The translations under genes were made by a program, and so were the position numbers. Shown here piece after piece: positions 43,184 through 51,766 of a stretch of 64,000 bases of DNA (position 1 is its first letter; each line of letters begins with the position of its first letter). Source of the stretch: CAVTRI01 sp963737075 (GTDB lineage: Bacteria; Actinomycetota; Acidimicrobiia; Acidimicrobiales; Palsa-688); the NCBI GenBank assembly GCA_963737075.1, contig CAVTRI010000002.1, positions 2,604,001 to 2,668,000 of the forward strand. Direction: 5' to 3'. A model generated the notes under the pieces. That model was not told where the DNA came from. It saw only the letters and a program-made list of their open reading frames with translations, and did not search any database.

Positions 43184-43491
43184 CTGAGTTGCACATTCCC
43201 GCCAGTGAGGTCAAGCAGGGCACCGCGGTGCACCTCAACGGTGGCCCCGATGGCGTGTGCCTGGTGCGGATCGACAACGACTTTTACGCGGTGAGCGACC
43301 GGTGCAGCCACGAGAATGTGCCGCTGTCTGAGGGCGATGTTGACCCGGATGAGCGTTGTATCGAGTGCTGGAAGCACGGCAGCTCGTTTTCGCTCGTCGA
43401 TGGCGAGCCGCAATGCCTCCCGGCGACCCAGCCGGTCGCGGTCTACGCGGTGCGAGTCGACGGTCCTGACGTGGTAGTGACCGTAACGTGA
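43180..43491 (+). CDS. Rieske-type [2Fe-2S] ferredoxin of the suf operon
   Basis: A 103-residue non-heme Rieske protein. The cluster ligands are in DRCSHENVPL (CxH) and CIECWKHGSSF (CxxH). Rieske ferredoxins between sufD and sufC are common in actinobacteria, where they may deliver electrons for cluster assembly. GTG start overlaps the sufD stop by GTGA and its stop overlaps the sufC start. Confidence 0.92.
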   Translation: MTELHIPASEVKQGTAVHLNGGPDGVCLVRIDNDFYAVSDRCSHENVPLSEGDVDPDERCIECWKHGSSFSLVDGEPQCLPATQPVAVYAVRVDGPDVVVTVT

Positions 43492-44279
43492 GCAAGGGGC
43501 TGGTGATCCAGGGTCTGCACGCGTCGGTCGGCGGCCGGGAGATCCTGCGCGGCATCGATCTTCAGGTCGAGCCCGGCGAGGTCCACGCCGTGATGGGGCC
43601 CAACGGCTCCGGCAAGAGCACGTTGTCGCACGTGCTCATGGGACGGCCGGGCTACACGGTCGTGACCGGGCGGGTCACGCTTGGCAGCGTGGATCTGCTC
43701 GGGCTGCCAACGTGGAGACGCGCGCAGGCCGGACTCTTTCTCGGACTCCAATATCCAATCGAAGTTCCAGGGGTAACGGTCGCCGACGTGCTGAGCGAAG
43801 CGTTCGCAGCGTCAGGGCGCGACCCGTACCGAGTCCCAGCGGCTGTCGCCGCGGAGGCGGCCCGGGTCAGCTTCGACGAGCGGTTCCTGTCGCGGCCGCT
43901 CAACGTAGACCTGTCGGGCGGGGAGCGTAAGCGCAACGAGACGGTCCAGCTGGGCGTGCTCCGCCCCGCGGTTGCGGTTCTGGACGAGATCGACTCGGGG
44001 CTGGACGTCGACGCTCTGCGAGCGGTCGCTCGGCGTGTCGAGGAGGCGACCGCCGAGTTCGGGCTGGGCGTGTTGGCCATCACTCACTACGCCCGACTGC
44101 TGCGGGTGTTGCGGGCCGACCGAGTCCACGTCCTGTCGGGCGGACGGATCGTCACCGAGGGCGGCCCAGAGCTGGCCGACGAACTCGAACGAACCGGCTA
44201 TGCGGGGTGGGCCGAAGAGCCCGAGGGGCCCGCCGTCGAAGGCGGCATGAGTGGGCTGCCAGGGCCCGACCAAGGCTGA
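43488..44279 (+). CDS. sufC: Fe-S assembly ATPase SufC (copy 1)
   Basis: A 263-residue ABC-type ATPase of the SufBCD complex. Walker A MGPNGSGKST, the Q-loop FLGLQYPIEVPGV, signature LSGGERKRNETVQ and Walker B VAVLDEIDSGLDVD are in place. It ends with an extra ~20-residue tail (EEPEGPAVEGGM). GTG at 43488, overlapping the ferredoxin gene. A second SufC with a different sequence is encoded at 59893-60636. Confidence 0.95.
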   Translation: MSKGLVIQGLHASVGGREILRGIDLQVEPGEVHAVMGPNGSGKSTLSHVLMGRPGYTVVTGRVTLGSVDLLGLPTWRRAQAGLFLGLQYPIEVPGVTVADVLSEAFAASGRDPYRVPAAVAAEAARVSFDERFLSRPLNVDLSGGERKRNETVQLGVLRPAVAVLDEIDSGLDVDALRAVARRVEEATAEFGLGVLAITHYARLLRVLRADRVHVLSGGRIVTEGGPELADELERTGYAGWAEEPEGPAVEGGMSGLPGPDQG

Positions 44280-44289
44280 GGGCGGTCCG

Positions 44290-45708
44290 GTGACATCTGG
44301 ACCGTCACGGCGGCTGCTGCTCGTGGCCGTGCTCGGCGGGCTGCTGTGCGTCAACATCACCTTCACGCTGTTCAACGTGGTCCTGGTGGACATGGCCCGG
44401 GATCTGCATTCGACCCAGACGACGCTGACGTGGGCGATCACCGGCCCATTGTTGATCCTGGGGGTGGCTGCTCCGATCGTCGGCAAGTTCGGCGACTTGC
44501 ACGGCCACCGCCAGCTGTACCTCGTCGGGATGCTCGGCGCCTTGGTATGCGCCGCCCTCACTGCTGTCGCGTGGAACGCCTCGTCGCTCATCGTCGCTCG
44601 GCTCTTCTCCGGCTTTGAGGCGGCTTGCCTGACAGCGTCGTCGTGGGCGCTCCTGTTCAGGGTGTTCCGCCCGCATGAGCGAACGCAGGTGCTCGGCTGG
44701 TGGTCGCTGGTCGGCGCGGGCGGCCCCGTGATCGGCGTCGCCATCGGGGGGCCAATCGTGCAGGCGGTTGGCTGGCGGTGGGTGTTCGTGGGACAGGTCC
44801 CCTTGATTGCCATCGCTCTGCTCGTGAACATGCGGGTGCTGTCAGAAACGCCCCGGACCGAGGGGGCGCGTCTCGATCTCGCGGGAGCCGCGACGCTGGC
44901 GACGGGCATCGGTGCCGTCCTGTTTGGCCTCAACCGAGGCGGTGTGGACGGTTGGTCGAGCCCCGCGGTGCTGATCCCGTTGGCTGCGGCCCCGGTCGCG
45001 CTGGCCGCCTTCGTGTTCGTCGAGCGGCGGGTGCCGTCCCCTCTCTTCCCTCTCGAATGGCTCAGCCGGCGGAACTTCACGATGCCCTGCCTCGCAGGCT
45101 TCGGGCTCAACTTCGCGTACATGGGCGGTTTCTTCTTGACGCCACTGTTCATGGAACGGGCGCTCGGTTACAACGTCGGCACAACGGGCCTTATGCAGAT
45201 CGCCCGCCCGCTGGTGTTCGCACTGTCCGCCCCGGCCGCTGGTTACCTGACCGCACGCCACGGTGAGCGGCGCACCTCAGTGGCTGGTTGCGCGGTGCTG
45301 GTCCTGTCGATGCTGTGCTTCGCTGTGGTCCACCCAGGAACGCCGGGCATGGTGATCTTGGCCGCGCTGGCCCTGTCGGGGCTGGCCAGCGGCGTGGCGA
45401 CCCCGCCCATTTCCTCGTCGGTTGCCAATGCTGTGGAGGAGCAACGGATGGGAGCCGGCAGCGCCGGGCTGCAGGTGGCCAACCAGGTTGGCGTGGTCGC
45501 CGGGATCCAGCTCATGGAGACGATTCAGACTGGCGCCCAGCGGGGTGCGGGCCTCGCCGGTTCGTTCAGTGATGCGTACCTTGTGGGCACCGTGGTGGCG
45601 GTGCTGGCGATGGTGGCGGCGTCATTCATTCGCTCCGCGCCGGCAGGCGGCACGGCCCCGGTGCTCGCCACTGAGGCTCGGCCGCGCGCCATCACAGAGT
45701 CAGTCTGA
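44290..45708 (+). CDS. MFS transporter, DHA2-like (14-TM type) exporter
   Basis: A 472-residue major facilitator with about 12-14 hydrophobic helices. LHSTQTTLTWAITGPLLILG, KFGDLHGHRQLYLVGMLGA (motif A-like between helices 2 and 3) and VGAGGPVIGVAIGGPIVQAV are typical of drug:proton antiporters. The substrate is unknown. GTG at 44290 is favoured over 44251, which lies inside sufC. It follows sufC by 10 bases and might be read through from the suf operon. Confidence 0.88.
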   Translation: MTSGPSRRLLLVAVLGGLLCVNITFTLFNVVLVDMARDLHSTQTTLTWAITGPLLILGVAAPIVGKFGDLHGHRQLYLVGMLGALVCAALTAVAWNASSLIVARLFSGFEAACLTASSWALLFRVFRPHERTQVLGWWSLVGAGGPVIGVAIGGPIVQAVGWRWVFVGQVPLIAIALLVNMRVLSETPRTEGARLDLAGAATLATGIGAVLFGLNRGGVDGWSSPAVLIPLAAAPVALAAFVFVERRVPSPLFPLEWLSRRNFTMPCLAGFGLNFAYMGGFFLTPLFMERALGYNVGTTGLMQIARPLVFALSAPAAGYLTARHGERRTSVAGCAVLVLSMLCFAVVHPGTPGMVILAALALSGLASGVATPPISSSVANAVEEQRMGAGSAGLQVANQVGVVAGIQLMETIQTGAQRGAGLAGSFSDAYLVGTVVAVLAMVAASFIRSAPAGGTAPVLATEARPRAITESV

Positions 45709-45756
45709 TTTTGCAATTGTCTCCCTGACCGCGCGCTCGTCCGGCGGCCTCGGCCA

Positions 45757-45824
45757 GAAACTCGACGCCGGAGACCGGACCGCTGTTAGCCGCGTTCGCG
45801 GCCCTAAAGCGAACAGCGAGTTTC
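45757..45824. terminator. Possible bidirectional hairpin terminator
   Basis: GAAACTCG (45757-45764) and CGAGTTTC (45817-45824) are perfect reverse complements, and a smaller hairpin GCCGCG-TT-CGCGGC (45789-45802) lies inside. It separates two convergent genes. No T-run is seen, so termination is an inference. Confidence 0.35.
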
Positions 45825-45861
45825 CGGCGCCGAGTTCACAAGCGAGCCCAAGGGCCGCCGA

Positions 45862-46095
45862 TCAGTGGGCGGTCTTGACGGCAGGAGAAGGGCGAGACGG
45901 TACCGCGTTGCCGCGAGCGTCATCGCCGATCAGCCGGAGGCCGACCCGGATGAACGCCCATCCCAGCTTGACGTCCAGCGACGGCCGGCGCCGGCCATCG
46001 CGAGTCGCCTTGGCCCGGCCAGCTCTCTGCTGTGCGTCGCGAAGGAGGTCGCGGCGCCGTCCTTCAGAAATCATTTGTAGGACCCAGGGGTTCAT
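45862..46095 (-). CDS. Small actinobacterial-type protein
   Basis: A 77-residue protein (MNPWVLQMISEGRRRDLLRD, LGWAFIRVGLRLIGDD). The ribosome site AAAGGAGGGTGGC directly precedes its ATG at 46095, which is better than most in the window. Short proteins of this pattern (MNPWVxxxxxxxRRRDLL) are common and uncharacterised in actinobacteria. It is divergent from the ArsR-type gene at 46210. Confidence 0.7.
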   Translation of the reverse strand: MNPWVLQMISEGRRRDLLRDAQQRAGRAKATRDGRRRPSLDVKLGWAFIRVGLRLIGDDARGNAVPSRPSPAVKTAH

Positions 46096-46194
46096 GCCAC
46101 CCTCCTTTCTGGTGCTGGTGGCCTGTCAGCGGCCCGTCTGGGCCGCGGCAACCACGGTAGCGCACCCTCGCCCGGTTGCCCATCTATTTTTTGA

Positions 46195-46211
46195 TATAGT
46201 CATCTGACTAT
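46195..46211. promoter_or_regulatory. -10 box (TATAGT) with operator palindrome over the start codon
   Basis: ATAGTCA (46196-46202) and TGACTAT (46205-46211) form a perfect palindrome with TC between. TATAGT at 46195-46200 is a plausible -10 element, which places the transcription start at or close to the ATG at 46210 (leaderless). A convincing -35 box at 17 bases is not seen. Confidence 0.6.
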
Positions 46212-47208
46212 GCCCGTGATGGACGCCCCTGTCACCCCTCCCGCCGAGCTCACCGCAAGTTGGGCAGCCCGCCCATCTGTCGTGATTGACTGGGCGTGGG
46301 CGCTTTTTGTCAAGCCCAAAGAAGACGAGTCGCAGGTGCGCCAGCATCGCTTCGATCGGACGCCCGGTCTGGCTGAGCGCATCGGGACGTTCTGGGCCGA
46401 TGGCGAATACGAGTTCATCGAGCTGGTCCATCTGGCCCGCCGTGGAGACTGCCTGTGGGAGCGCGACCCCGAGCGCATCCTGGCCGGTCTGCGGCGTGTA
46501 GTCGGGCTGTCGGCCGAAGGGGAGGTATTCGACTCCGAGACTCCCGAAAATGCCCGCATCATTCGCAAGCGGCTCCGCCGCCTGCGCTCTGACCCGAAGC
46601 TAGCCGAGCGGTGGCTCGCACTGCTCGCTGACGTCGCCCACGCGCTGGAGCCCGAACTCGAGCGCAACTGCGTGGCGGCGGAGACGGCCGCCCGGCCGTT
46701 GGCGTCGAGGGCCATTCCAGTGACGCAATGGCCCGGGCCCGACGTCGACACATGCTTTTCCCGGGAAGAGGTGCTGGCCCGGGCGCGGCAGGCTGCGGCC
46801 GCAGGTGGCGAAGCAGTAGTGGTCCCGTCGCGGTTGTGCTGCAAGGGCCTCTTCTTGTCCTTCGGCGACTTCGTGCTTGTGGGCATGCCGGCCGACGGGA
46901 CGATTGAGCCCACGGAAGCCACCCGGGAGGTCGCCCGGACCCTGCGGGCGCTTGCCGATCCCACCCGGCTAACGATCCTCGAACAGCTCGCCATTCGGCC
47001 GCGCCGGGTAGGCGATCTCGCTCGCGACCTCGCCCTTTCCCAGCCGACCATAAGCAACCACATCCGGCTGCTGCGCGATGCCGCCCTGGTGGTCGAGGGG
47101 CCAAGGGGGGCAGAGCGACTCTTGAGTGTGGACCCCGGAGCTTTTGAGGAGGCATTGCAGCGCTCGCACACGCTTGTCCTGGGGTCGTCGTCGCCTCTCC
47201 ACAACTGA
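46210..47208 (+). CDS. ArsR-type regulator with large N-terminal domain
   Basis: A 332-residue regulator. The C-terminal ~90 residues are an ArsR winged helix (LRALADPTRLTILEQLAIRP, LARDLALSQPTISNHIRLL). The first ~220 residues form an uncharacterised domain with WAWALFVKPKEDESQVRQHR and FLSFGDFVLVGMPA, presumably a sensor. ATG at 46210 lies inside the palindrome at 46196-46211, suggesting autorepression. Confidence 0.8.
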   Translation: MPVMDAPVTPPAELTASWAARPSVVIDWAWALFVKPKEDESQVRQHRFDRTPGLAERIGTFWADGEYEFIELVHLARRGDCLWERDPERILAGLRRVVGLSAEGEVFDSETPENARIIRKRLRRLRSDPKLAERWLALLADVAHALEPELERNCVAAETAARPLASRAIPVTQWPGPDVDTCFSREEVLARARQAAAAGGEAVVVPSRLCCKGLFLSFGDFVLVGMPADGTIEPTEATREVARTLRALADPTRLTILEQLAIRPRRVGDLARDLALSQPTISNHIRLLRDAALVVEGPRGAERLLSVDPGAFEEALQRSHTLVLGSSSPLHN

Positions 47209-47279
47209 GCCGGGTCGCAGGACCGCCGACGCAAACACAGTTGGTCACGACGGCCCGGGGCGGAGTGTTATTACATGAG

Positions 47280-47308
47280 TTGCTTCGATGGCGATAACGG
47301 TGTAACAT
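47280..47308 (+). promoter_or_regulatory. Possible promoter TTGCTT-17-TAACAT
   Basis: TTGCTT at 47280-47285 and TAACAT at 47303-47308 are separated by 17 bases. The predicted start of transcription lies within a few bases of the ATG at 47318, i.e. leaderless. Confidence 0.5.
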
Positions 47309-47320
47309 CGTCTGACGATG
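47306..47320. promoter_or_regulatory. Palindrome over the desaturase start codon
   Basis: CATCGTC (47306-47312) and GACGATG (47314-47320) are perfect reverse complements around one base. The right arm contains the ATG start codon of the desaturase and the left arm overlaps the -10 box. Confidence 0.6.
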
Positions 47321-48313
47321 GCCGTCACCGTGGTCCCGGCTGTCGGGCTGCTGCCCCAGACGTTGCCGAGCGATCGGTTGACCGCCGACGGGCGACCCAA
47401 GCCCGACATCCGCGCCCGCCTTCGGAAGATCCCGAGCGTTCGCAACGGATTCACTGTTGCCGGCACCTGGCTACAGACGTTCGGTCTCGTCGCCGCGGCC
47501 GCGTGGCTCGACCGCTGGTGGAGCTACGCGATTGCGTTCGTTCTCATGGGGAGGGGGTTCGCCCTCCTCGCCATCCTGGCGCACGAGTCTGCTCACCGGC
47601 TGCTCTTCCGCCACCGTCGCCTCAACGACGCTATCGGTCGGTGGGGGCTGGCCTACCCCGCGTTCACGCCGCTCGACGCCTACCGTCGTGCCCACATGGC
47701 CCACCACCGGGACGAGATGGGCCCCGAGGAGCCAGACAAGGCTCTGTACGCCGGCTATCCCGTCACCCGGCAATCGATGCGGCGCAAGCTGACCCGCGAC
47801 CTGTTCGGGATATCTGGGTGGAAAAACCTTCGCCCCTTGCTCGCGGGTCTCACCAAGAAACAGGCGCGTCCGGTCGCCGCCCGGATCCTGGCCGTGCAAT
47901 TCGTGCTACTGGCAGCTGCGGCGCTGGCCGGCAGATGGTGGCTGTACCCGTTGCTCTGGCTTGGACCGTGGATGACGGTGTGGAGGGTGATCAACCGGCT
48001 CCGCTCTATCGCCGAGCACGGCGGTCTCATCCGCTCCGACGATCGCCGCTTCACGACCCATGTGGTGCGCCAGCACTGGTTGGCCCGCTTCTGGATGGTG
48101 CCGTACAACACCGGGTGGCATCTGGCCCATCACGTCGACAGCGGCATCCCGTGGCGGCGCTTGCCGGTTTTGCATGCCGAGCTGGTGGCGGCGGGCTGGG
48201 TCACTCCGGAGCTGGAGTACCCGAGCTACCTGGCGCTCTGGCGGGCGCTCAGTTGTCGCCCGTCGCCGCGGGCACCTTCGTCTCCGTCCCGGTCCGGCGC
48301 AGCAGCCGGCTGA
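47318..48313 (+). CDS. Fatty acid desaturase family protein
   Basis: A 331-residue membrane di-iron enzyme with hydrophobic segments (GLVAAAAWLDRWWSYAIAFV, RILAVQFVLLAAAALAG) and three His boxes: AHESAHRLLF, AHMAHHRDEM and WHLAHHVDSG. It probably introduces a double bond into acyl chains or hydroxylates a carotenoid-like substrate. ATG at 47318 lies in a palindrome. The C-terminal ~20 residues are Ser/Pro/Arg-rich and overlap the convergent PaaX gene by 65 bases. Confidence 0.9.
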   Translation: MAVTVVPAVGLLPQTLPSDRLTADGRPKPDIRARLRKIPSVRNGFTVAGTWLQTFGLVAAAAWLDRWWSYAIAFVLMGRGFALLAILAHESAHRLLFRHRRLNDAIGRWGLAYPAFTPLDAYRRAHMAHHRDEMGPEEPDKALYAGYPVTRQSMRRKLTRDLFGISGWKNLRPLLAGLTKKQARPVAARILAVQFVLLAAAALAGRWWLYPLLWLGPWMTVWRVINRLRSIAEHGGLIRSDDRRFTTHVVRQHWLARFWMVPYNTGWHLAHHVDSGIPWRRLPVLHAELVAAGWVTPELEYPSYLALWRALSCRPSPRAPSSPSRSGAAAG

Positions 48314-49082
48314 AGTCCCGTTCGAAGCTGCGATAGCCGCGTCGCAGCGGAGCGCCGGGCCAGTCTGCGGGGAGCAGCCCCGGCGGCAGGATCGGATCCA
48401 GCCGCAGATGGCGGAGGATGGCGGCTCCGATGACAAATCTCCTGGCGGGCTCTTCGGCGCTGTCGAGCGCGCCAAGCAGCAGCTTGGCCCGAGCTGCCCA
48501 TCCGGGAAGGTCCCACAGCCGGGCGGCCAGCGTCGCCTGATCGCCCGCCGGGCGACCGTCGACCCGGGTGCAGGCAGCAGCGAACGCCGCCGGCCACCGC
48601 CGGGCTAGGTTGGCGGGGCGGCCCCACACTCCGTCGCGCACGGCCGCCATGCGCAACTGCCGGGCTTCGCCCGTGAACGCTTCCGGCGGTGGAGTGTCGA
48701 TGAGTGTGTTGCTCGTCGTCGGCTCGAGGATGGCCCATTCCCACTCGCCGCGCCACGTCCGCATGGCGGGCTCGCGGGCCTCGTCCTGGAGGCGCTGGCG
48801 GCCGACCAGCCGCTCTGTCAGGCGATACCGTCCACCGTCGGTCGACACGTCGCCTTCGGCGACCATGCGCGACAGGGCCACCCGTACGGTGCCGTCCGCG
48901 ATCTCGAAGATGCCGCCAATACGGACGAGAGCGCGTACCGGCAGCTCCGGCGGATGCGTGCCGAGCAACGTTGAGAGGATGACGGACCGGGCCGTGAGTG
49001 GACGCAACCCCAGATCGTCTTCACCTTCGGCACGGATATCACGCAGGCCCGTGCCCTCTGGCTCGCGAGAGTGCTCGCTCAC
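48249..49082 (-). CDS. PaaX-family transcriptional regulator
   Basis: A 277-residue regulator. LTARSVILSTLLGTHPPELP and LVRIGGIFEIADGTVRVALS are the PaaX N-terminal winged helix; RWLRPDIL-like and C-terminal FVIGAAILRHLRLDPILPP with LLPADWPG are the typical PaaX C-terminal domain. PaaX represses phenylacetate catabolism, but none of those genes are in the window, so the target is unknown. GTG at 49082 overlaps the upstream gene stop by GTGA. Confidence 0.85.
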   Translation of the reverse strand: MSEHSREPEGTGLRDIRAEGEDDLGLRPLTARSVILSTLLGTHPPELPVRALVRIGGIFEIADGTVRVALSRMVAEGDVSTDGGRYRLTERLVGRQRLQDEAREPAMRTWRGEWEWAILEPTTSNTLIDTPPPEAFTGEARQLRMAAVRDGVWGRPANLARRWPAAFAAACTRVDGRPAGDQATLAARLWDLPGWAARAKLLLGALDSAEEPARRFVIGAAILRHLRLDPILPPGLLPADWPGAPLRRGYRSFERDFSRLLRRTGTETKVPAATGDN

Positions 49083-49459
49083 CCGGTCGGATGCCGGCGG
49101 CCGCGGGCCAGGCCCCACCGGTACCCGACCCAGCCGCTGAACAACGCGACAACGCCGATCTCGAGCACCCGCAGCAACGCGAACACCGCGCCGGCCACGA
49201 ACCAACCAGCGATCGCAGCCCCGACGGCGAGTGCCACGAGGAGCCCGGGGTGGCTGAACAGCGAGCCGCGCTGAGGCCGGGTGACGACCTCGACAGGCGG
49301 GCGATCCAACGGCGGCGCCGCATTGCGGTGCCGGAACCGATGTCTGGGTGCCTCCGTCGCTACCGGTGCTGACCGCACTGCGCCCTGACCGGCGAGCGTC
49401 TTGCAGATCAGGCAGTCCGCGGATGGCAGCCCGTGCTGACAGGTGCTCACGCCCTCCAT
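49079..49459 (-). CDS. Small membrane protein with N-terminal Cys/His motif
   Basis: A 126-residue protein starting with a possible metal-binding motif CQHGLPSADCLIC (Cys-His/Cys-Cys), followed by a charged linker and two adjacent hydrophobic helices (GLLVALAVGAAIAGWFVAGA and LEIGVVALFSGWVGYRWGL). Function unknown. It is coupled to the PaaX gene by GTGA. The repeat array at 49503-49900 lies just upstream of its start. Confidence 0.6.
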   Translation of the reverse strand: MEGVSTCQHGLPSADCLICKTLAGQGAVRSAPVATEAPRHRFRHRNAAPPLDRPPVEVVTRPQRGSLFSHPGLLVALAVGAAIAGWFVAGAVFALLRVLEIGVVALFSGWVGYRWGLARGRRHPTG

Positions 49460-49502
49460 CCTGGCGCATCTACGGGGCGAACGGCAGCGCGGGACGCGAG
49501 CC

Positions 49503-49900
49503 CTCCCCGTGGCGACGGCATGGCGCCATTAGGGCTGGCGGATCGCGCCGACTGGCCGGGCTTGGCGCGAATGGCCTCCCCGTGGCGACGGCATGGCGCC
49601 ATTAGGGCTGGCGGATCGCGCCAACTGGCCGGGCTTGGCGCGATCAGGCGCTGTGCCCCTCGTGGGAGGCGCGATCGCGCTACCTGTGTGACGCCGGATC
49701 GCGCCCCGCATCCTGGCAGGGGTGGCGGATCGCGCCAACTGGCCGGGCTTGGCGCGAATGGCCTCCCCGTGGTGACGGCATGGCGCCATTAGGGGTGGCG
49801 GATCGCGCCAACTGCCGGGCTTGGCGCGATCAGGCGCCGCGCCAACTGGCCGGGCGTGGCGCGATCAGGTGCCGCGCCAACTGGCCGGGCGTGGCGCGAT
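49503..49900. repeat. Array of palindromic repeats (GCGCCAA...TTGGCGC stem-loops)
   Basis: Six stem-loops with core TCGCGCCAA / loop CTGGCCGGGC / TTGGCGCGA (or close variants) lie at 49541, 49614, 49728, 49801, 49838 and 49873. At 49614-49645 the arms are 11 perfect bases. A longer 73-base unit (CTCCCCGTGGCGACGGCATG...) recurs at 49503, 49576 and 49763; the last two stem-loops form a 35-base tandem pair. The array fills most of the 583-base gap between two genes on the minus strand; apart from it I see no gene in 49460-50042. Spacers are not unique sequences, so this is not a CRISPR array. Confidence 0.92.
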
Positions 49901-50042
49901 CAGGTGCCGCGCCGCCCACCGCCGGTCCGCACTGGACCGCCAGCGGCCCGACAGTGCAGGCGCCAGCGGTTGGTGGCCGCGGATGTCACGACGACTGTCC
50001 CGTCAGCGCTGCCTGCGGTGCCGCTGGCGGGGGACCCCGAAC

Positions 50043-50900
50043 TCAGCTGAGCAGGAGCCGCCGGATGCGGCGTCCCGACAGGGCCACCCCGAGGGCGCCC
50101 ATGATCGCCAGGTAGCCGGCATGACCCAGCAGGGCCGGCCCGACCAGGCCGAGGGTCAGCCCCCGCACGAGGCTGACGCCGTGATACAGCGGCGAGCACT
50201 CCACGATCACCTGCAGCCACCTGGGGTACACGCTGAGCGGGTAGAAGGTGGTGGAAAACAGAAAGAGGGGCAACAGCACGAGCATGACGAGGTCGAAGTC
50301 CGCCCAGCTGCGCATGTACGTGGTCGCTGCCATTCCGACCGCCGAGAACGCGAACCCGATGAGCATCGCTGCCGGCAATGCCAACACCGTCCACGCCGAG
50401 ACGACGTCGCCGAGCGCCGTCATCATGATGACGAAGATGGCGGCGTAGACGGTCCCCCGGAGGAGGGCGTTGGCGATCTCGCCTCGGGCGACGTCTTGGG
50501 CGCCCATTGGTGTCGCCAACACCCCGTCGTAGATCCGGGCGTACTTCAACTTGAAATAGACATTGAAGGTGCTCTCATAGACGGCGCCGTTCATCGCCGA
50601 CGCCGCGAGCAGCGCGGGGGCGACGTACGTGGCGTACGCGTAGCTGGTGCCGTGCGGACCGGGGATGCGGCCGACCAGCTTGCCGATGCCGATGCCGATG
50701 GAGAGCAGGTAGAAGACCGGTTCCGCGATCCCGGACAACGGGATCCACCATGTCCGGCGAGCGACCCGCAGGTTGCGCTCGATGAGGCGGCGGCCGCGCC
50801 CGAGGCCGAAGAACGCAGGCGGCAAAACCCGCAACGGGAGTCGGCCCTCATCGGGCGACGCCGCTGGGGCGTCCTTGGCGGGTGTCGTAGGAGCGCTCAT
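50043..50900 (-). CDS. ABC-2 type transport permease
   Basis: A 285-residue integral membrane permease with six predicted helices (e.g. PLSGIAEPVFYLLSIGIGIG, LPAAMLIGFAFSAVGMAATT, MLVLLPLFLFSTTFYPLSVY). It belongs to the DrrB/NodJ-like group of ABC-2 exporters. It follows the other permease by ATGA overlap and presumably forms a heterodimer with it, powered by the ATPase at 51767-52696. Confidence 0.9.
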   Translation of the reverse strand: MSAPTTPAKDAPAASPDEGRLPLRVLPPAFFGLGRGRRLIERNLRVARRTWWIPLSGIAEPVFYLLSIGIGIGKLVGRIPGPHGTSYAYATYVAPALLAASAMNGAVYESTFNVYFKLKYARIYDGVLATPMGAQDVARGEIANALLRGTVYAAIFVIMMTALGDVVSAWTVLALPAAMLIGFAFSAVGMAATTYMRSWADFDLVMLVLLPLFLFSTTFYPLSVYPRWLQVIVECSPLYHGVSLVRGLTLGLVGPALLGHAGYLAIMGALGVALSGRRIRRLLLS

Positions 50901-51676
50901 GACGCCAGGCGGACGCGGAATGTCGAGGACGCCCACACCAGCCCACCCGCCACCAGGGCAGCGAGGTAGGCGACGTGGCCCACGGCGCCGGCGACGCTGA
51001 GCTGGCCAAGGGTCAGCCCCCGGCACAGGGCCACGCCGTGCCACAGCGGGGTCGCGTAAGCGATCGCCCGCAAGCCGACAGGCAGTTGAGTGATCGGAAA
51101 GAACACCCCGGAGAACAAGAACAGGGGCACTAGCCCGAGCCGAAACACCAGGCTGAACGCTCCGTCGTTCTCCTGCGTGGCCGCGAACGCCGCCAGAGGG
51201 GCTCCGAAGGCCATCCCCACCAGCACGCCGGTGGGAAGCACGAGCACCGCCCATGGAGACGCGATGGTCCCGAAGGCCGCCATGACCACCAGATAGGCGG
51301 CGACCGCGGTCGCCACCCTGGCGGCGATCCATATCAGGTGACCCGCCAGCACATCGCCAACTCGGAGCGGGGTGGCGAGCATCCCGAAATAGGTGCGCGT
51401 CCATTTGATGGCCCCCATGACGGGAAACGTGGCCTCGCTGGCCGCGGTGGTCGCCGCCGTGGTCGCCGCGAGCGCGGGTGCGACGAAGTCGAGGTAGCGG
51501 ATGCCGCCCAGGGCGGCGACATGGGCGCCCTTGTTGACGAACGAGCCGAGCCCGACGCCCATGGCGGCTAGGTAGAGGACGGGATTGATGAAGGTGGTCA
51601 TCATCGATCCCCGCCACGTCCGGCGGTAGGCCACGAGGAAATACGTGGTGGCCCGCAGCGCGGGTGGCGTGCTCAC
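50897..51676 (-). CDS. ABC-2 type transport permease (first of pair)
   Basis: A 259-residue permease with six helices (TTFINPVLYLAAMGVGLGSF, VLVLPTGVLVGMAFGAPLA, LVPLFLFSGVFFPITQLPV). Similar to but distinct from the downstream permease. GTG start at 51676, 90 bases after the ATPase gene stop in the direction of transcription, with ATGA overlap at its own end. Likely exports a drug, lipid or polysaccharide. Confidence 0.88.
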   Translation of the reverse strand: MSTPPALRATTYFLVAYRRTWRGSMMTTFINPVLYLAAMGVGLGSFVNKGAHVAALGGIRYLDFVAPALAATTAATTAASEATFPVMGAIKWTRTYFGMLATPLRVGDVLAGHLIWIAARVATAVAAYLVVMAAFGTIASPWAVLVLPTGVLVGMAFGAPLAAFAATQENDGAFSLVFRLGLVPLFLFSGVFFPITQLPVGLRAIAYATPLWHGVALCRGLTLGQLSVAGAVGHVAYLAALVAGGLVWASSTFRVRLAS

Positions 51677-51766
51677 GCCGGTGCCCCAGCTGGGGCTGCC
51701 CGACCCTGCCCGCCGCCACTACCCCCACACCGATCGCCGGCCGGACCGGTCTGCCGGGCGAGCACG

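Noticed and set aside
45865..46080. Plus-strand open frame opposite the small gene at 45862-46095
   Set aside because: Only the minus-strand gene has a strong ribosome site and protein-like sequence.
49503..49900. CRISPR array
   Set aside because: The repeated units include what would be spacers; the intervals are not unique sequences and no cas gene is nearby.
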